Below are positions 18,738 through 28,237 of a stretch of DNA of 64,000 nucleotides, one piece after another. The number at the start of each line of letters is the position of its first letter. Position 1 is the stretch's first letter. A model generated the notes under the pieces. It was not told the DNA's origin, did no database searches, and worked only from the letters and a program-made list of their open reading frames with translations. The position numbers and the translations under genes were made by a program. This stretch comes from Nostoc sp. XA010 (GTDB taxonomy: Bacteria; Cyanobacteriota; Cyanobacteriia; Cyanobacteriales; Nostocaceae), in assembly GCF_020829625.1 (NCBI RefSeq), contig NZ_JAIVFX010000008.1, positions 1 to 64,000 on the forward strand, given 5' to 3'.

Positions 18738-19973
18738 ATGGCAACTATTAACAACAACTACCTGAAACTGAAAGCGGGTTATCTGTTTCCAGAAATTGCT
18801 AGGCGGGTGAATGCCTTTGCAGAAGCGAATCCTGATGCTAAGATCATCCGGCTGGGCATTGGTGATGTTACCGAACCTCTGCCGGAGGCTTGCCGCACAG
18901 CTATGATAAAGGCTGTGGAAGAAATGAGCGATCGCAATACCTTCAAAGGCTACGGGCCAGAGCAAGGCTACGCTTGGTTACGGGAGAAAATTGCTACTCA
19001 AGATTTCCAAGCACGGGGAGCCGATATAGATGCTTCCGAAATCTTTATCTCCGACGGTTCCAAGTGCGACACCGGCAACATTCTAGAAATCTTTGGACAT
19101 GACAACACAATTGCCGTTACTGACCCCGTTTATCCCGTATATGTAGACACTAACGTTATGGTGGGGAATACGGGAGATGTCAACGATAAAGGCGAGTTTG
19201 AAGGCTTAGTTTATCTGCCAATTACGGCTGATAACAACTTCACCGCCGAGATTCCCTCAAAGAAAGTCGATTTAATCTATCTCTGCTTTCCTAATAACCC
19301 CACTGGCGCAACTGCTACCAAGGAATATTTAAAGGCATGGGTAGACTATGCCAAAGCTAATAACTCGATTATTTTCTTTGATGCAGCCTACGAAGCTTAT
19401 ATTACCGATCCGTCGCTTCCCCACTCAATTTATGAAATTGAAGGTGCAAGAGAAGTTGCGATCGAATTTCGGTCTTTCTCCAAAAATGCAGGTTTTACAG
19501 GAACTCGTTGTGCATTAACCGTAGTACCGAAGACACTCACAGGAAAAGCCGCCGATGGTTCCGATGTGGAACTATGGAAACTCTGGAATCGTCGCCAGTC
19601 TACCAAATTCAACGGTGTTTCTTATATCGTCCAACGGGGAGCCGAAGCGGTTTACTCCCAAGAAGGACAGGCACAAATTAAGGGATTGGTGAGTTTCTAT
19701 CTAGAAAACGCCAAAATTATCCGCGAGAAACTCACAGGCGCCGGATTATCAGTTTATGGAGGCGTGAATGCACCTTACGTTTGGGTGAAAACACCTAATG
19801 GTTTATCCAGTTGGGAATTCTTTGATAAGTTGCTGCAAACTGTCAACGTTGTGGGGACACCTGGTTCTGGCTTTGGTGCTGCGGGTGAGGGTTACTTCCG
19901 CATTTCGGCGTTTAACAGCCGGGAGAATGTCGAAGAGGCAATGAAGCGGATTACAGAGAAGTTTAAAGTGTAA
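18738..19973 (+). CDS. dapL: LL-diaminopimelate aminotransferase
   Basis: The 411-residue fold-type I PLP enzyme starts with [20 protein letters not shown], the signature start of DapL, and contains [25 protein letters not shown] and the PLP-lysine region [20 protein letters not shown]. It makes LL-diaminopimelate directly from tetrahydrodipicolinate, the lysine and peptidoglycan route used by cyanobacteria and plants. Length and motifs are complete. Confidence 0.97.
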   Translation: MATINNNYLKLKAGYLFPEIARRVNAFAEANPDAKIIRLGIGDVTEPLPEACRTAMIKAVEEMSDRNTFKGYGPEQGYAWLREKIATQDFQARGADIDASEIFISDGSKCDTGNILEIFGHDNTIAVTDPVYPVYVDTNVMVGNTGDVNDKGEFEGLVYLPITADNNFTAEIPSKKVDLIYLCFPNNPTGATATKEYLKAWVDYAKANNSIIFFDAAYEAYITDPSLPHSIYEIEGAREVAIEFRSFSKNAGFTGTRCALTVVPKTLTGKAADGSDVELWKLWNRRQSTKFNGVSYIVQRGAEAVYSQEGQAQIKGLVSFYLENAKIIREKLTGAGLSVYGGVNAPYVWVKTPNGLSSWEFFDKLLQTVNVVGTPGSGFGAAGEGYFRISAFNSRENVEEAMKRITEKFKV

Positions 19974-20084
19974 GCGATCGCTTTTGTTAAACTCAATCTA
20001 TTAGTCTAAAGGTTACGGTGGGCTGTATTATCCACCGCAACCTGATAGATAATTATTGAGATTCAGCTTAATGATATTTTGGTT

Positions 20085-20723
20085 ATGACTGCTGCTATCC
20101 CCGTTTTCAAAGCTGTTAGCCAGATGCAGTTAGCACCTGGTAGCACGGTGACTATTCCTGATGTTAGCTGGGAAGAATTTGAATCTATTTTAGAAGAATT
20201 GGGACAAAAAAGAACTACCAGAATTGCCTATAGCCAGGGTACTTTAGAAATTATGGCTCCTTTACCAGAACATGAAATTCCCAAAGATTTAATTTCTGAT
20301 ATTGTCAAAATATTGCTGAAGGCTAAAGATATCAGATACCAACCTTTTGGTTCTACGACCTTTAAACGGCAGGGTGTAGCAGGAGTTGAACCTGATGCTT
20401 GCTTTTATATTCAGAATTATCAACGAATGATTGGTCATCGCCGCTTACAACCTGATGATCCCCCGCCAGATTTAGCGATTGAAACTGATGTTACATCAAA
20501 AACTACTCTCGATGCTTATGAAGCTATTGGAGTCCCAGAATTATGGGTTTACGACAGTGGAAACCTTTCTATTTATTTGCTCAGAGATGGGAAATACATA
20601 AAATCTAATACTAGCCCTAATTTTGAAGATATAGCTATTACTCAGATTATCCCTGCTGCCGTGGAACGTAGTTGGCAAGTAGGAAGTTTTCAAGCTTTAG
20701 AAGAATTGGAAGCGATGATTTAG
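20085..20723 (+). CDS. Uma2 family (DUF820) endonuclease-like protein
   Basis: This 212-residue protein is the second Uma2 copy: SWEEFESILEELGQKRTTR, LEIMAPLPEHEIPKDLIS, FGSTTFKR, GVEPDACFYIQN, PPDLAIETDVTSKT and GVPELWVYDSGNLSIYLL. The ATG at 20085 is preferred over the in-frame TTG two codons earlier. It is related to, but clearly different from, the copy at 390-1046. The role is unknown. Confidence 0.85.
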   Translation: MTAAIPVFKAVSQMQLAPGSTVTIPDVSWEEFESILEELGQKRTTRIAYSQGTLEIMAPLPEHEIPKDLISDIVKILLKAKDIRYQPFGSTTFKRQGVAGVEPDACFYIQNYQRMIGHRRLQPDDPPPDLAIETDVTSKTTLDAYEAIGVPELWVYDSGNLSIYLLRDGKYIKSNTSPNFEDIAITQIIPAAVERSWQVGSFQALEELEAMI

Positions 20724-20858
20724 TAAAATGATCAATGCTTTTTTGATAATTTTACTTAATTATGATCACACCAGTAGTAATTACTTGTCAAAATCTATTA
20801 AGCTAATGTACATTAAAGTTGCAATATAGTATTTTTCTAAAATAGATTACAATTTTTT

Positions 20859-21599
20859 ATGGAAACCCAAAACTTTAATGAAGAATATGCAAAAGCTGTA
20901 CAGTTTCTAATAGATGGAGAAGAAAACGATGCAGCAATATTTTTGCTATCTTGTGCTTTTTTATCATGGGATTCTGCCTTGCACTGGTTCGATATAAAAC
21001 TGAAAACTCGAAGACCTAATTACGATATTCTTCTTGATAAAGAACATTCTATTACTAAAGCTATTCATCGAGCTTTTGAAGCTATACTACCTCTTGATGA
21101 ATGGGAAGTTAATAAGCTGTATATAACTCCTGTAATAGAGTTATCGAATATTCCAGATATCCAAGCTGATTGGCATGATGATTTGCTGAAAAATGCTCTT
21201 GGAAGAGATGGAAATAATCAGGGTACATTCATTTCTGATGAAAAAGTAAAAAATTGGAATGGCTTTAAATTTGCATCGCTTAGTGAAGTCCAAGTTGCAA
21301 AAGAATTAGATAAACTAGGTGTCTTATTCCTTCCAAACTGCAAAGCGCGATTTAAGGTTGGATATGGACGCGGTGAATGTTATCCAGATTTCCTAATATG
21401 TCATCAGGGAAAGTGGGGAATCCTGGAAGTGGACGGGCCACACCACAATACGCAAAGCTATATTCAGCGTGACCGTAGTCGAGATCAATCTTTAAGGGCC
21501 TACGGAATATTTATTGAGCGCTTTGATTGGAAAGATTGTCAACAGCACCCAGATTGTGTAGTTAAGCGTTTTTTAGACCTACTAGATAGCAACAGGTGA
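20859..21599 (+). CDS. DUF559-like nuclease-fold protein
   Basis: I do not recognise the N-terminal ~130 residues of this 246-residue protein (helical, W-rich). The C-terminal part looks like a PD-(D/E)XK-type fold of the DUF559/Vsr-like group: YPDFLICHQGKWGILEVDGP gives PD-x(11)-E-V-D, followed by HH, a QRDRSRDQSLRAYGI helix and IERFDW. The Lys of the classical motif is replaced by Asp, as in EVDG/ELDG proteins. An endonuclease role is plausible but not shown. It stands between a Uma2 gene and the convergent clc operon. Confidence 0.5.
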   Translation: METQNFNEEYAKAVQFLIDGEENDAAIFLLSCAFLSWDSALHWFDIKLKTRRPNYDILLDKEHSITKAIHRAFEAILPLDEWEVNKLYITPVIELSNIPDIQADWHDDLLKNALGRDGNNQGTFISDEKVKNWNGFKFASLSEVQVAKELDKLGVLFLPNCKARFKVGYGRGECYPDFLICHQGKWGILEVDGPHHNTQSYIQRDRSRDQSLRAYGIFIERFDWKDCQQHPDCVVKRFLDLLDSNR

Positions 21600-21718
21600 T
21601 TATTAGTAAGTTTAATTAATAGGTAAAGGATATTGACATGAATCAACTAACTTATAATTTAAATAAAGATGCTAGCACTAAAGGTTTATTTTTCAGGGGA
21701 GACATAGCGTGATCGCCT

Positions 21719-22015
21719 TCACATTGTGGTTGTAAACTTAGCATTTTGGGTATGTTTTGCAAAATGACTTTCTGGCTCTGAATACATAGCAAATAAATCA
21801 CTAAAAACCTCTTCCCCATTAACCTCTCCACTACTAACAAATCGTTCTACCTCAACCGAACCATCCTCAAAAAATTCCACTTCCCATCGTTCACCAGCCA
21901 CCGCCACATTCACCATAATAGTTTCATCCCGATGATGGGCCAAAGTGTAACTAATTTTCTCTTGTTCCAATTGGTTTAGAAAGGTAACTAGTTTGCCAAA
22001 TCCATGATTCTTCAT
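21719..22015 (-). CDS. Small conserved-looking protein coupled to the CLC gene
   Basis: The 98-residue protein is not recognised as a named family. It has an N-terminal helix (LVTFLNQLEQEKISYTLAHH) and a strand-rich core with MVNVAVAGERWEVEFFEDGS and VEVERFVSSG. Its ATG overlaps the end of the CLC transporter gene by 4 bases (ATGA), so it is very likely translated with it and placed under the same fluoride riboswitch. A role in fluoride tolerance is an inference only. Confidence 0.7.
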   Translation of the reverse strand: MKNHGFGKLVTFLNQLEQEKISYTLAHHRDETIMVNVAVAGERWEVEFFEDGSVEVERFVSSGEVNGEEVFSDLFAMYSEPESHFAKHTQNAKFTTTM

Positions 22016-23322
22016 TCTTTTTCACTATCATCGGGTAAATCAATTTTTGGTTGTCTATAATTAGCCAAAGTCATCCCTTCTTCTAAATATACAGCAGAGT
22101 ATTTACTCAACCCAATGCGCTGTGCTGAGTAAATTCCAGAATGACCTGAAAATATATAGCTCACTACACAGCCAATAGCAATAAATATCCCCGATTCCAG
22201 ACCAAATAATTCAATTCCCATTAAGGTAGATGCTATAGGTGTATTTGCTGCACCTGCAAACACACCCACAAATCCCATTCCTGCTAACAGTGGTGTAGGT
22301 AATGCCAAAAGCAACGATAAAGCATTACCTAAAGTTGCACCAATAAAAAACAAAGGGGTTACTTCTCCTCCTTTAAATCCTGCACCTAAAGTTAAAGCAG
22401 TCAAACCCAATTTTGCTGCAAAATCCCAAGGAGGTAGCTGAGTTAAAAAAGAATCAACAATAGTAGGGATACCAAGGCCAATGTACTTGGTTGTTCCACT
22501 CAACCCAACAATTATTGCTATCATCGCACCGCCTATCAAAGGACGCATTGGAGGATAAGATATCTTAGTTTTAAAGAAGTGACTAATTTTATGAGTTACT
22601 TTAGCAAAACATCTCGCTACAATTCCAAAGATTGCACCTGCAATAATAGCAGCAATTAGTCCCCAAATTGTAAGCGTCGGTATAGAGGTAGCGTGTTCGT
22701 ATGCGGTATGATGTAAACCCAATAACAAAGTGACTTGATTTCCAACGATCGCAGCAATTAAAGAAGGGAAAAGGGCATCGTAGTGAATTTTTCCAATTGC
22801 TAAAACTTCTAGACCAAATACCGTTCCCGCTAAGGGAGTGCCGAAAACTGAAGCAAATCCTCCACTGATACCTGCGGTTAATAAAATTCGCCGATTCGCT
22901 CCTTTAAAATGTAATATTTTAGTTAGCTGGTCTGCCAAAGAAGCACCCATTTGCAATGCTGTACCTTCACGACCTGCTGAACCTCCAAATAAATGTGTAA
23001 GGTCTGTTCCTAGCAAAACCAGAGGAGCCATACGGAAAGGAATAACACTTTTAGGGTTATGGATTTCTTCAAGCAAAAGGTTATTTCCCGCTTCTACAGT
23101 CCGCCCAAACTGATAATAAATCCAACCACTTAAGAAGCCACCAAGCGGTAGCAAGGCGATAATCCACCGATGCGATTCTCGCCAATCAGTTGCCCATTCA
23201 AGTGATGCTAAAAGAGCCGCAGAAGCCGTTCCTGCAAGAATGCCAACTACAACGGAAATAGGCAACCATTTAATTATATGGGGTAAGGCAATAAACGGTT
23301 CAAATTGACGTAGTTGTTTCAT
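22012..23322 (-). CDS. CLC-type anion transporter, CLC-F (fluoride/proton antiporter) subgroup
   Basis: The 436-residue polytopic protein has the CLC fold. Its anion-path motif is GGSAGREGTALQMG (113-126), with E119 in the position of the gating glutamate, and near residue 325 it has FKGGEVTPLFFIGATLGN. GREGT rather than GREGP, and GEVTPLFFIGA, are marks of the fluoride-exporting CLC-F branch. A fluoride riboswitch immediately upstream (23424-23492) supports this strongly. It would export F- in exchange for H+. A start at 23322 has AAGGAG 7 bases upstream. The 98-residue gene overlaps its end. Confidence 0.9.
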   Translation of the reverse strand: MKQLRQFEPFIALPHIIKWLPISVVVGILAGTASAALLASLEWATDWRESHRWIIALLPLGGFLSGWIYYQFGRTVEAGNNLLLEEIHNPKSVIPFRMAPLVLLGTDLTHLFGGSAGREGTALQMGASLADQLTKILHFKGANRRILLTAGISGGFASVFGTPLAGTVFGLEVLAIGKIHYDALFPSLIAAIVGNQVTLLLGLHHTAYEHATSIPTLTIWGLIAAIIAGAIFGIVARCFAKVTHKISHFFKTKISYPPMRPLIGGAMIAIIVGLSGTTKYIGLGIPTIVDSFLTQLPPWDFAAKLGLTALTLGAGFKGGEVTPLFFIGATLGNALSLLLALPTPLLAGMGFVGVFAGAANTPIASTLMGIELFGLESGIFIAIGCVVSYIFSGHSGIYSAQRIGLSKYSAVYLEEGMTLANYRQPKIDLPDDSEKE

Positions 23323-23423
23323 ACCATGACTCCTTGAGGTGAAATCTGTAGACTTACACTTTCTACAGGGGAGTCAGGTAATGGATTTAGCCAAGCCCTA
23401 CTCTCCCGCAGCCAGCGAAGAAA

Positions 23424-23492
23424 GTAGGAGCCATCAGCCTTTCAGTGATGATTTTTAGGACTGAAAAAGCGGTTTCGGCGAGCTCCATCGCC
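23424..23492 (-). promoter_or_regulatory. Fluoride riboswitch (crcB motif)
   Basis: On the minus strand the sequence begins GGCGATGGAGCTCGCC, continues AAACCGC, and closes with GGCTGATGGCTCCTAC. This reproduces the fluoride aptamer: the P1-like GGCGAUG...CGCC, the AAAC segment, the GCUGAUGGC half and a GAGC/GCUC pseudoknot. Just downstream, CCTACTTTC (which includes the aptamer 3' end) can pair with GAGAGTAGG, a competing stem that could act as expression platform. It lies about 100 bases before the CLC-F start codon. F- binding is expected to turn expression on. Confidence 0.93.
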
Positions 23493-23539
23493 ATTGATTT
23501 GATTTTAAATCAAGGATACCATTTTTGCTTTTAGTCGAA

Positions 23540-24320
23540 TCAATATTTGTTTCTTTGAGAAAATAACAATAATACAGATGCGATCGCAAACAAGCTCCCA
23601 GTTATAAATGTTGCCTCTGCTCCCAGTGTTTGCCATAAGCCACCAGCTAGCAAACTGGCAGGTAAAAGCGCTAATCCTACAGCCAAGTTGAGGAATCCAA
23701 AAGCAGTGCCGCGCAGATTTGCAGGTATACTATTTGCCACTAGTGCTAACAGCAATCCTTGACTCATGCCCAGATGTAGACCATAAAGAGCAAACAATCC
23801 CCAGGCTTGCCAAGGTGCTTGTACAAAAGCGAAGCCCAGATATACTAAAGCGTATAGGAGAAATCCACCTACCAATAGCCCAAATCTACCTAAGCGATCA
23901 GAAAGTATTCCTAATGGTAGGCGCTGAATGAGTAAGCGATGTTCATCACCACTAATGTCAATGGTATGAGTGAGGCAGAAATACCTATTTGCTCGGCTCG
24001 CAGCAACAAAAAAGCATCACTAGAGTTGCCTAAATTGAATAGCAGCGCCACCCCTACGAGTACCCAATATTTTTGACCTAAACTGCGTAAAGTTTGCCAT
24101 TGCAGAGGGTTGCTCCGTTTAACTTGAGTTTGATTCGCTCTCGGTTCACGCACTCCCACTGCTAATAAAGCCACTGCCAAAAAACCAGGAATGAGTGCTA
24201 GCCAAAAAACGAGGCGGAAGTTGTTTGTGGAAGCAGCCATCAGAGCAAATGCTGCCAATGGCCCCAAGAATGCTCCGTAGGATGTTGAGCCAAACCAGCA
24301 TGATTCAGCAGAACATCCTT
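23540..24320 (-). pseudogene. MFS transporter remnant, 5'-truncated and frameshifted
   Basis: Two consecutive frames encode parts of one major facilitator protein. The upstream part (to 23911) runs from GSTSYGAFLGPLAAFALMAA to NIAYSFSAYH and stops. Restoring one C in the CC at about 23917 reads on as YPLGILSDRLGRFGLLVGGF, the normal TM7-8 loop, and continues to the end at 23540. The first ~130 residues (TM1-4) are missing, and homology ends near 24300, where a ChrB-like remnant starts on the other strand. A one-base sequencing error cannot be excluded for the frameshift, but the truncation is clear. Confidence 0.8.
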
Positions 24321-24334
24321 TAAATCTCCCGGAT

Positions 24335-24634
24335 ATGTTGGTAAATCGTTTTAAACAGCAGGCAGATCAAGAATATCAGGAGTTTTTGGGGAAATGTCGG
24401 GACTTGCATAGCGAATTGACCGAGGAAAGGAAAATAGGTAATCTCACCTTTGCAGAATTAGAAGAGAACGAGGCGGAACTAACTAAACTGCGTTCTTGGT
24501 TGCCTAAAATCCGCGATCGCGATTTATTTGATGCACAAGAATACTCCCAAGCCATTGAAGCTTTGAAAGCGTGCGAATTAGATTTTCAGCTATTTAGCGA
24601 ACAGGTGTATGAATCAGAAGGTATAAACTCATAA
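24335..24634 (+). pseudogene. ChrB-like chromate-resistance protein, N-terminally truncated
   Basis: The 99-residue frame (RFKQQADQEYQEFLGKCRD; NLTFAELEENEAELTKLRSW; LPKIRDRDLF) resembles the helical C-terminal half of the ChrB N-terminal domain family (FTFAELEENE...L..W is typical). The preceding ~100 residues usual for the family are absent: the frame is closed by a TAG 17 codons before the ATG (about 24284). It faces the equally truncated MFS gene, so one deletion may have removed both 5' ends and the shared promoter. Whether the fragment is expressed is unknown. Confidence 0.55.
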
Positions 24635-24933
24635 CCTTATTTATTGGTAATTCTTAATGGCGTTGGCATCGCACTTGTAATTTCTGCCTGGATAAACAAT
24701 TTACTCCTACAGATAGATGTCTTTTTTGTATCTATAAACATTAATTTTATTACCAAGACAGCAAGTATCCAAAATAGCTATAATTAGTATTTATAAAAGT
24801 AAGCAGGAAAACCGTACTTGTCTGATAGGTTTTCTGCACTATATAGCTAAGTTTAGCTGGATACAATCAAAGTGTGGCTTAATTAATGCTGTTCTCTAGA
24901 AAATTTACACAGCATTAGCAGGAGAGCGAAAAT

Positions 24934-25800
24934 ATGACAAATCAATTAAAAACGGCTGTTTTGCTAGCTGCGTTAAGTGGTCTTTTGATCGCAATTAGTT
25001 ACTGGGTAATTGGCGGTAGTAGTGGCTTGATAATAGGGATAGGTTTAGCAGCAGTAACAAACCTGTTTTCCTGGTATCAATCAGATAAGATTGCCCTGGC
25101 AGTATACCAAGCCCAGCCTGTGAGTGAAAGGGAAGCACCAAGACTTTATCGGATGGTGCAGAGATTAAGCGATCGCGCTAACATCCCCATGCCCAAAGTT
25201 TACATTATGCCTAGCCTTGGTGCAAACGCCTTCGCTACAGGGCGCGATCCAGAACACGCTGCTGTTGCTGTCACCGAAGGCATTTTGAATATATTGCCAG
25301 AGGACGAACTCGAAGGCGTTATCGCCCACGAACTCACCCACATTATTAATCGTGACACGCTCACACAAGCTGTTGCTGCTACCGTTGCTGGTGCTATCTC
25401 ATTCCTAGCGCAAATGGTTAGTTATAGCTTATGGTTTGGCGGTGGTTCACGAGATGACAACAGAGGTGCAAATCCTTTGGGAGTTTTATTAACAGTAATG
25501 CTTGCGCCATTGGCTGCGACGATTATTCAGCTGGCAATTTCGCGCACACGAGAATTCTCTGCTGATGCAGGTTCAGCTAGATTAACCGGTAATCCCCGCG
25601 CCTTAGCTAGGGCATTACAACGTTTAGAAGCCTCGGCAAGGCAGATGCCTTTAAATGCCAATCCAGCTTATGAGCCGTTATTAATTATCAATTCTATCTC
25701 TGGACAGTTTATGGGTAACTTGTTCTCTAGTCACCCTGCTACAGAGGAGCGAGTTGCAGCATTGCTGAAACTAGAGCAACAACTATTAATAACAGCTTAG
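24934..25800 (+). CDS. htpX: Zinc metalloprotease HtpX
   Basis: The 288-residue membrane protease (M48B) has two N-terminal membrane helices, the zinc motif HELTH (132-136) in VIAHELTHIINRD, and further hydrophobic segments around 150-200. SRTREFSADAGSARLTG supplies the third ligand. HtpX degrades misfolded membrane proteins. Start supported by AGGAGAG 11 bases upstream. The stop codon lies within a TTAGTCA heptamer array. Confidence 0.95.
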   Translation: MTNQLKTAVLLAALSGLLIAISYWVIGGSSGLIIGIGLAAVTNLFSWYQSDKIALAVYQAQPVSEREAPRLYRMVQRLSDRANIPMPKVYIMPSLGANAFATGRDPEHAAVAVTEGILNILPEDELEGVIAHELTHIINRDTLTQAVAATVAGAISFLAQMVSYSLWFGGGSRDDNRGANPLGVLLTVMLAPLAATIIQLAISRTREFSADAGSARLTGNPRALARALQRLEASARQMPLNANPAYEPLLIINSISGQFMGNLFSSHPATEERVAALLKLEQQLLITA

Positions 25801-25831
25801 TCATTAGTCATTGGTCATTAGTCATTAATCA
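25797..25831. repeat. STRR heptamer array covering the htpX stop codon
   Basis: Five tandem heptamers TTAGTCA, TTAGTCA, TTGGTCA, TTAGTCA, TTAATCA begin at 25797; the htpX TAG (25798-25800) is part of the first. The same heptamer array occurs at 59987-60021. Confidence 0.85.
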
Positions 25832-25920
25832 TTTGTGAAATTGACAATGACTTATGATTACCAGTATAGGGTGCAGTTTTCATCCGAGAGTAAGCTTTGC
25901 AATTTAAGGATGTTTTAACT

Positions 25921-26343
25921 ATGACTTATAACAACATCGAATCCTTTGGAACCCCAGTAATTGAATCTACTGAATCCATAGTAATTATAGAAATTAGTCC
26001 TGAAACCGACAAATTAGTAGAAACCGAAATGGCTGGCGAAAGCGATGAAGTCAAGCGCGAAACTAAAGCGCTGATTGAGGCAATAGAAAGACGCAGCCAA
26101 GTGGAGTCAGTAGGTACTCTCACGCGTGAAACTTATTTAAAAGCTGTGCGACAAGCACGAGAATTGATTGAAGGGAGGAAAATAAAGGAACGCGATCGCT
26201 TGGAAGACTCTTGGGCGATAATTCAGGATGAAGCTGAGAGAAACTGGCACTTAATGATGAAAGACTTAGTAGACTTCAGCTTTCGCCTGCAAAAAGCGGC
26301 TATTGCTGCTTGGGAAACCTTCAATAACCCTTACTCTCGTTAG
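25921..26343 (+). CDS. Unrecognised helical protein
   Basis: A 140-residue protein, starting at the ATG with AAGGA 7-11 bases upstream (a TTG at 25897 is less likely). It has a short acidic N-terminus with IVIIEISPETDKLVE, then long charged helices (DEVKRETKALIEAIERR; TYLKAVRQARELIEGRKI; ERDRLEDSWAIIQDEAERNW) and an amphipathic C-terminal helix. I do not recognise a family. No membrane segment or catalytic motif is visible. It is a single gene between a STRR array and a MITE. Confidence 0.7.
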   Translation: MTYNNIESFGTPVIESTESIVIIEISPETDKLVETEMAGESDEVKRETKALIEAIERRSQVESVGTLTRETYLKAVRQARELIEGRKIKERDRLEDSWAIIQDEAERNWHLMMKDLVDFSFRLQKAAIAAWETFNNPYSR

Positions 26344-26388
26344 TTCAACGAACCTCTCTCTCCCTATTTTGAATTAAAGTTCAAGTCT

Positions 26389-26577
26389 GTCCCCCTCCGA
26401 TTCGGAGCTACGGTGTACACACAAGTCTGAAATAGCTGATTAACCAAGGTTTTACCCCACCCTAACCCTCCCCTTATAAAGGGGAGGGAACTAGATTTCC
26501 AGTTTCCCCCCTTTATAAGGGGGGATTAAGGGGGGTAATTGACTTGTGTGTACACTGTAGCCGATTCTGAGAGGGAC
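26389..26577. mobile_element. 189-bp MITE with GTGTACACACAAGTC inverted repeats
   Basis: The left end (GTCCCCCTCCGATTCGGAGC, then GTGTACACACAAGTC) is repeated in inverse orientation at the right end (GACTTGTGTGTACAC, then GAGAGGGAC). Between them lies a double hairpin of CCCTCCCCTTATAAAGGGGA and CCCCCCTTTATAAGGGGGG. There is no coding capacity. It fills most of the 371-base gap before the M16 peptidase gene. Confidence 0.85.
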
Positions 26578-26714
26578 AATTTTTGCGTAGTGAAACCTCT
26601 TAGTGGTCTTTTTATATGATTTTCCGTTCTGCTCCCTGCCCCCTGCCCTCTGCCCCCTGCCTCTTCAGTCACGGATAAGATAAAGATGTAATATAGCTCC
26701 TCACACAAGTAGCA

Positions 26715-27995
26715 ATGACTTCAACCCTGCGGAAACTTCCTCGTCTTAATACCCCAACCCTGCATCAGTTGCCCAATGGTTTGACAATCATAGCGGAGCA
26801 GATGCCAGTTGAAGCTGTAAACCTCAACTTGTGGATTAAAGTTGGTTCAGCCGTAGAATCTGATAGCATTAACGGCATGGCTCACTTTTTAGAGCACATG
26901 ATTTTTAAGGGAACAGAACAACTAGCTAGCGGCGAGTTTGAACGTCGGATTGAAGAACGGGGTGCTGTCACCAATGCCGCAACTAGCCAAGATTATACTC
27001 ATTACTATATAACCACAGCCCCCAAAGATTTTGCCGAGCTTGCTCCACTACAAATAGATGTAGTATCAAATGCGAGTATTCCTGATGATGCTTTTGAACG
27101 GGAGCGATTAGTAGTTTTAGAAGAAATTAGGCGTTCAGAGGATAATCCCCAACGGCGGACATTTCGGCGGGCGATGGAAACAGCTTATACTGAGCTACCT
27201 TATCGCCGTGCGGTATTGGGGCCAGAATCGGTGATTGCCGAACTGAAACCCCAGCAGATGCGGGATTTTCATAGTAGTTGGTATCAACCCCAGTCAATTA
27301 CTGCTGTAGCTGTGGGCAATTTGCCTGTGGAAGAATTAATTACAATTGTTGCTGAAGGATTTACAAAAGCCACTAAAGCTCCCCACTCCCCAGCCCCCGC
27401 TCCCCACTCCCCACTAAATCCTGAATCACCATTTACAGAAATTGTCCGTCGAGAATTTGTAGATGAAAGTCTCCAGCAAGCAAGACTAGTGATGCTTTGG
27501 CGGGTTCCAGGAATGGTTCAGTTAGATCGCACCTATGGACTAGATGTTTTAGCAGGAATTTTGGGACATGGACGGACATCAAGACTGGTGAGGGATTTAC
27601 GAGAAGAACGGGGACTAGTTTCTTCAATTTCTGTGAGCAACATGAGCAATCAGCTGCAAGGGACATTTTATATTTCAGCTAAATGTGCAGTAGAAAATTT
27701 AGCAGAAGTAGAAGATGCGATCGCTCAACATATTCGCACAGTCCAAACCGAATTAGTTACAGAATCAGAAATTGCCCGTGTGCGGCGGCGAGTAGCGAAC
27801 AGATTTATTTTTGGCAATGAAACACCAAGCGATCGCACTGGGTTGTATGGTTATTATCAGTCTTTGGTGGGAGATTTAGAACCCGCCTTTAACTACCCAG
27901 ATCATATTCAGAGCCAAGATGCAACTGATTTGATGCAAGCAGCCAAAGGGTATCTTTCCCCAGATGCTTATGGTGTAGTTGTCGTCAAGCCGTAA
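26715..27995 (+). CDS. M16 family zinc peptidase (processing-peptidase-like)
   Basis: The 426-residue protein has the inverted zinc motif HFLEH (57-61) in GMAHFLEHMIFKGTE and the distal glutamate region LEEIRRSEDNPQRR. The C-terminal half carries the R/Y substrate-binding features (RTSRLVRDLREERGLVSSIS). M16 enzymes of this size work as dimers or with an inactive partner; none is adjacent. A proline-rich stretch (KAPHSPAPAPHSPLNPES, near residue 225) is encoded by CCCCACTCCCC-type repeat DNA and sits in the linker between the two halves. Confidence 0.92.
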   Translation: MTSTLRKLPRLNTPTLHQLPNGLTIIAEQMPVEAVNLNLWIKVGSAVESDSINGMAHFLEHMIFKGTEQLASGEFERRIEERGAVTNAATSQDYTHYYITTAPKDFAELAPLQIDVVSNASIPDDAFERERLVVLEEIRRSEDNPQRRTFRRAMETAYTELPYRRAVLGPESVIAELKPQQMRDFHSSWYQPQSITAVAVGNLPVEELITIVAEGFTKATKAPHSPAPAPHSPLNPESPFTEIVRREFVDESLQQARLVMLWRVPGMVQLDRTYGLDVLAGILGHGRTSRLVRDLREERGLVSSISVSNMSNQLQGTFYISAKCAVENLAEVEDAIAQHIRTVQTELVTESEIARVRRRVANRFIFGNETPSDRTGLYGYYQSLVGDLEPAFNYPDHIQSQDATDLMQAAKGYLSPDAYGVVVVKP

Positions 27996-28030
27996 ATTAA
28001 AAATGGGGAATTATTATAAAGTTAGGAGTT

Positions 28031-28132
28031 ATACCAATTCTGTATGAAGATGCACATAATCAGTCCCCCCTTGTAAAGGGGGGACGGCGTAGCCGGGGGG
28101 TAAATATATGCAGCTTCACAAAGAAACGGTAT
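28031..28132. mobile_element. 102-bp MITE with ATACC ends
   Basis: The left end ATACCAATTCTGTATGAAGA is matched in inverse by the right end (minus-strand ATACCGTTTCTTTGTGAAGC). The core is a CCCCCCTTGTAAAGGGGGG hairpin. TTAGGAGTT precedes it and TAGGAGTT follows it, which could be a target duplication, though the surroundings are themselves repeats of this sequence (28137-28236, ACTCCTAACTTTT units). Confidence 0.75.
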
Positions 28133-28237
28133 TAGGAGTTATGAGTTATGAGTAAAAGTCCATGATTGTGTCTCCTTACTCCTAACTTTTATTCAACTCT
28201 TCACTCCTAACTTTTAACTCCTAACTTTTATTTAACA

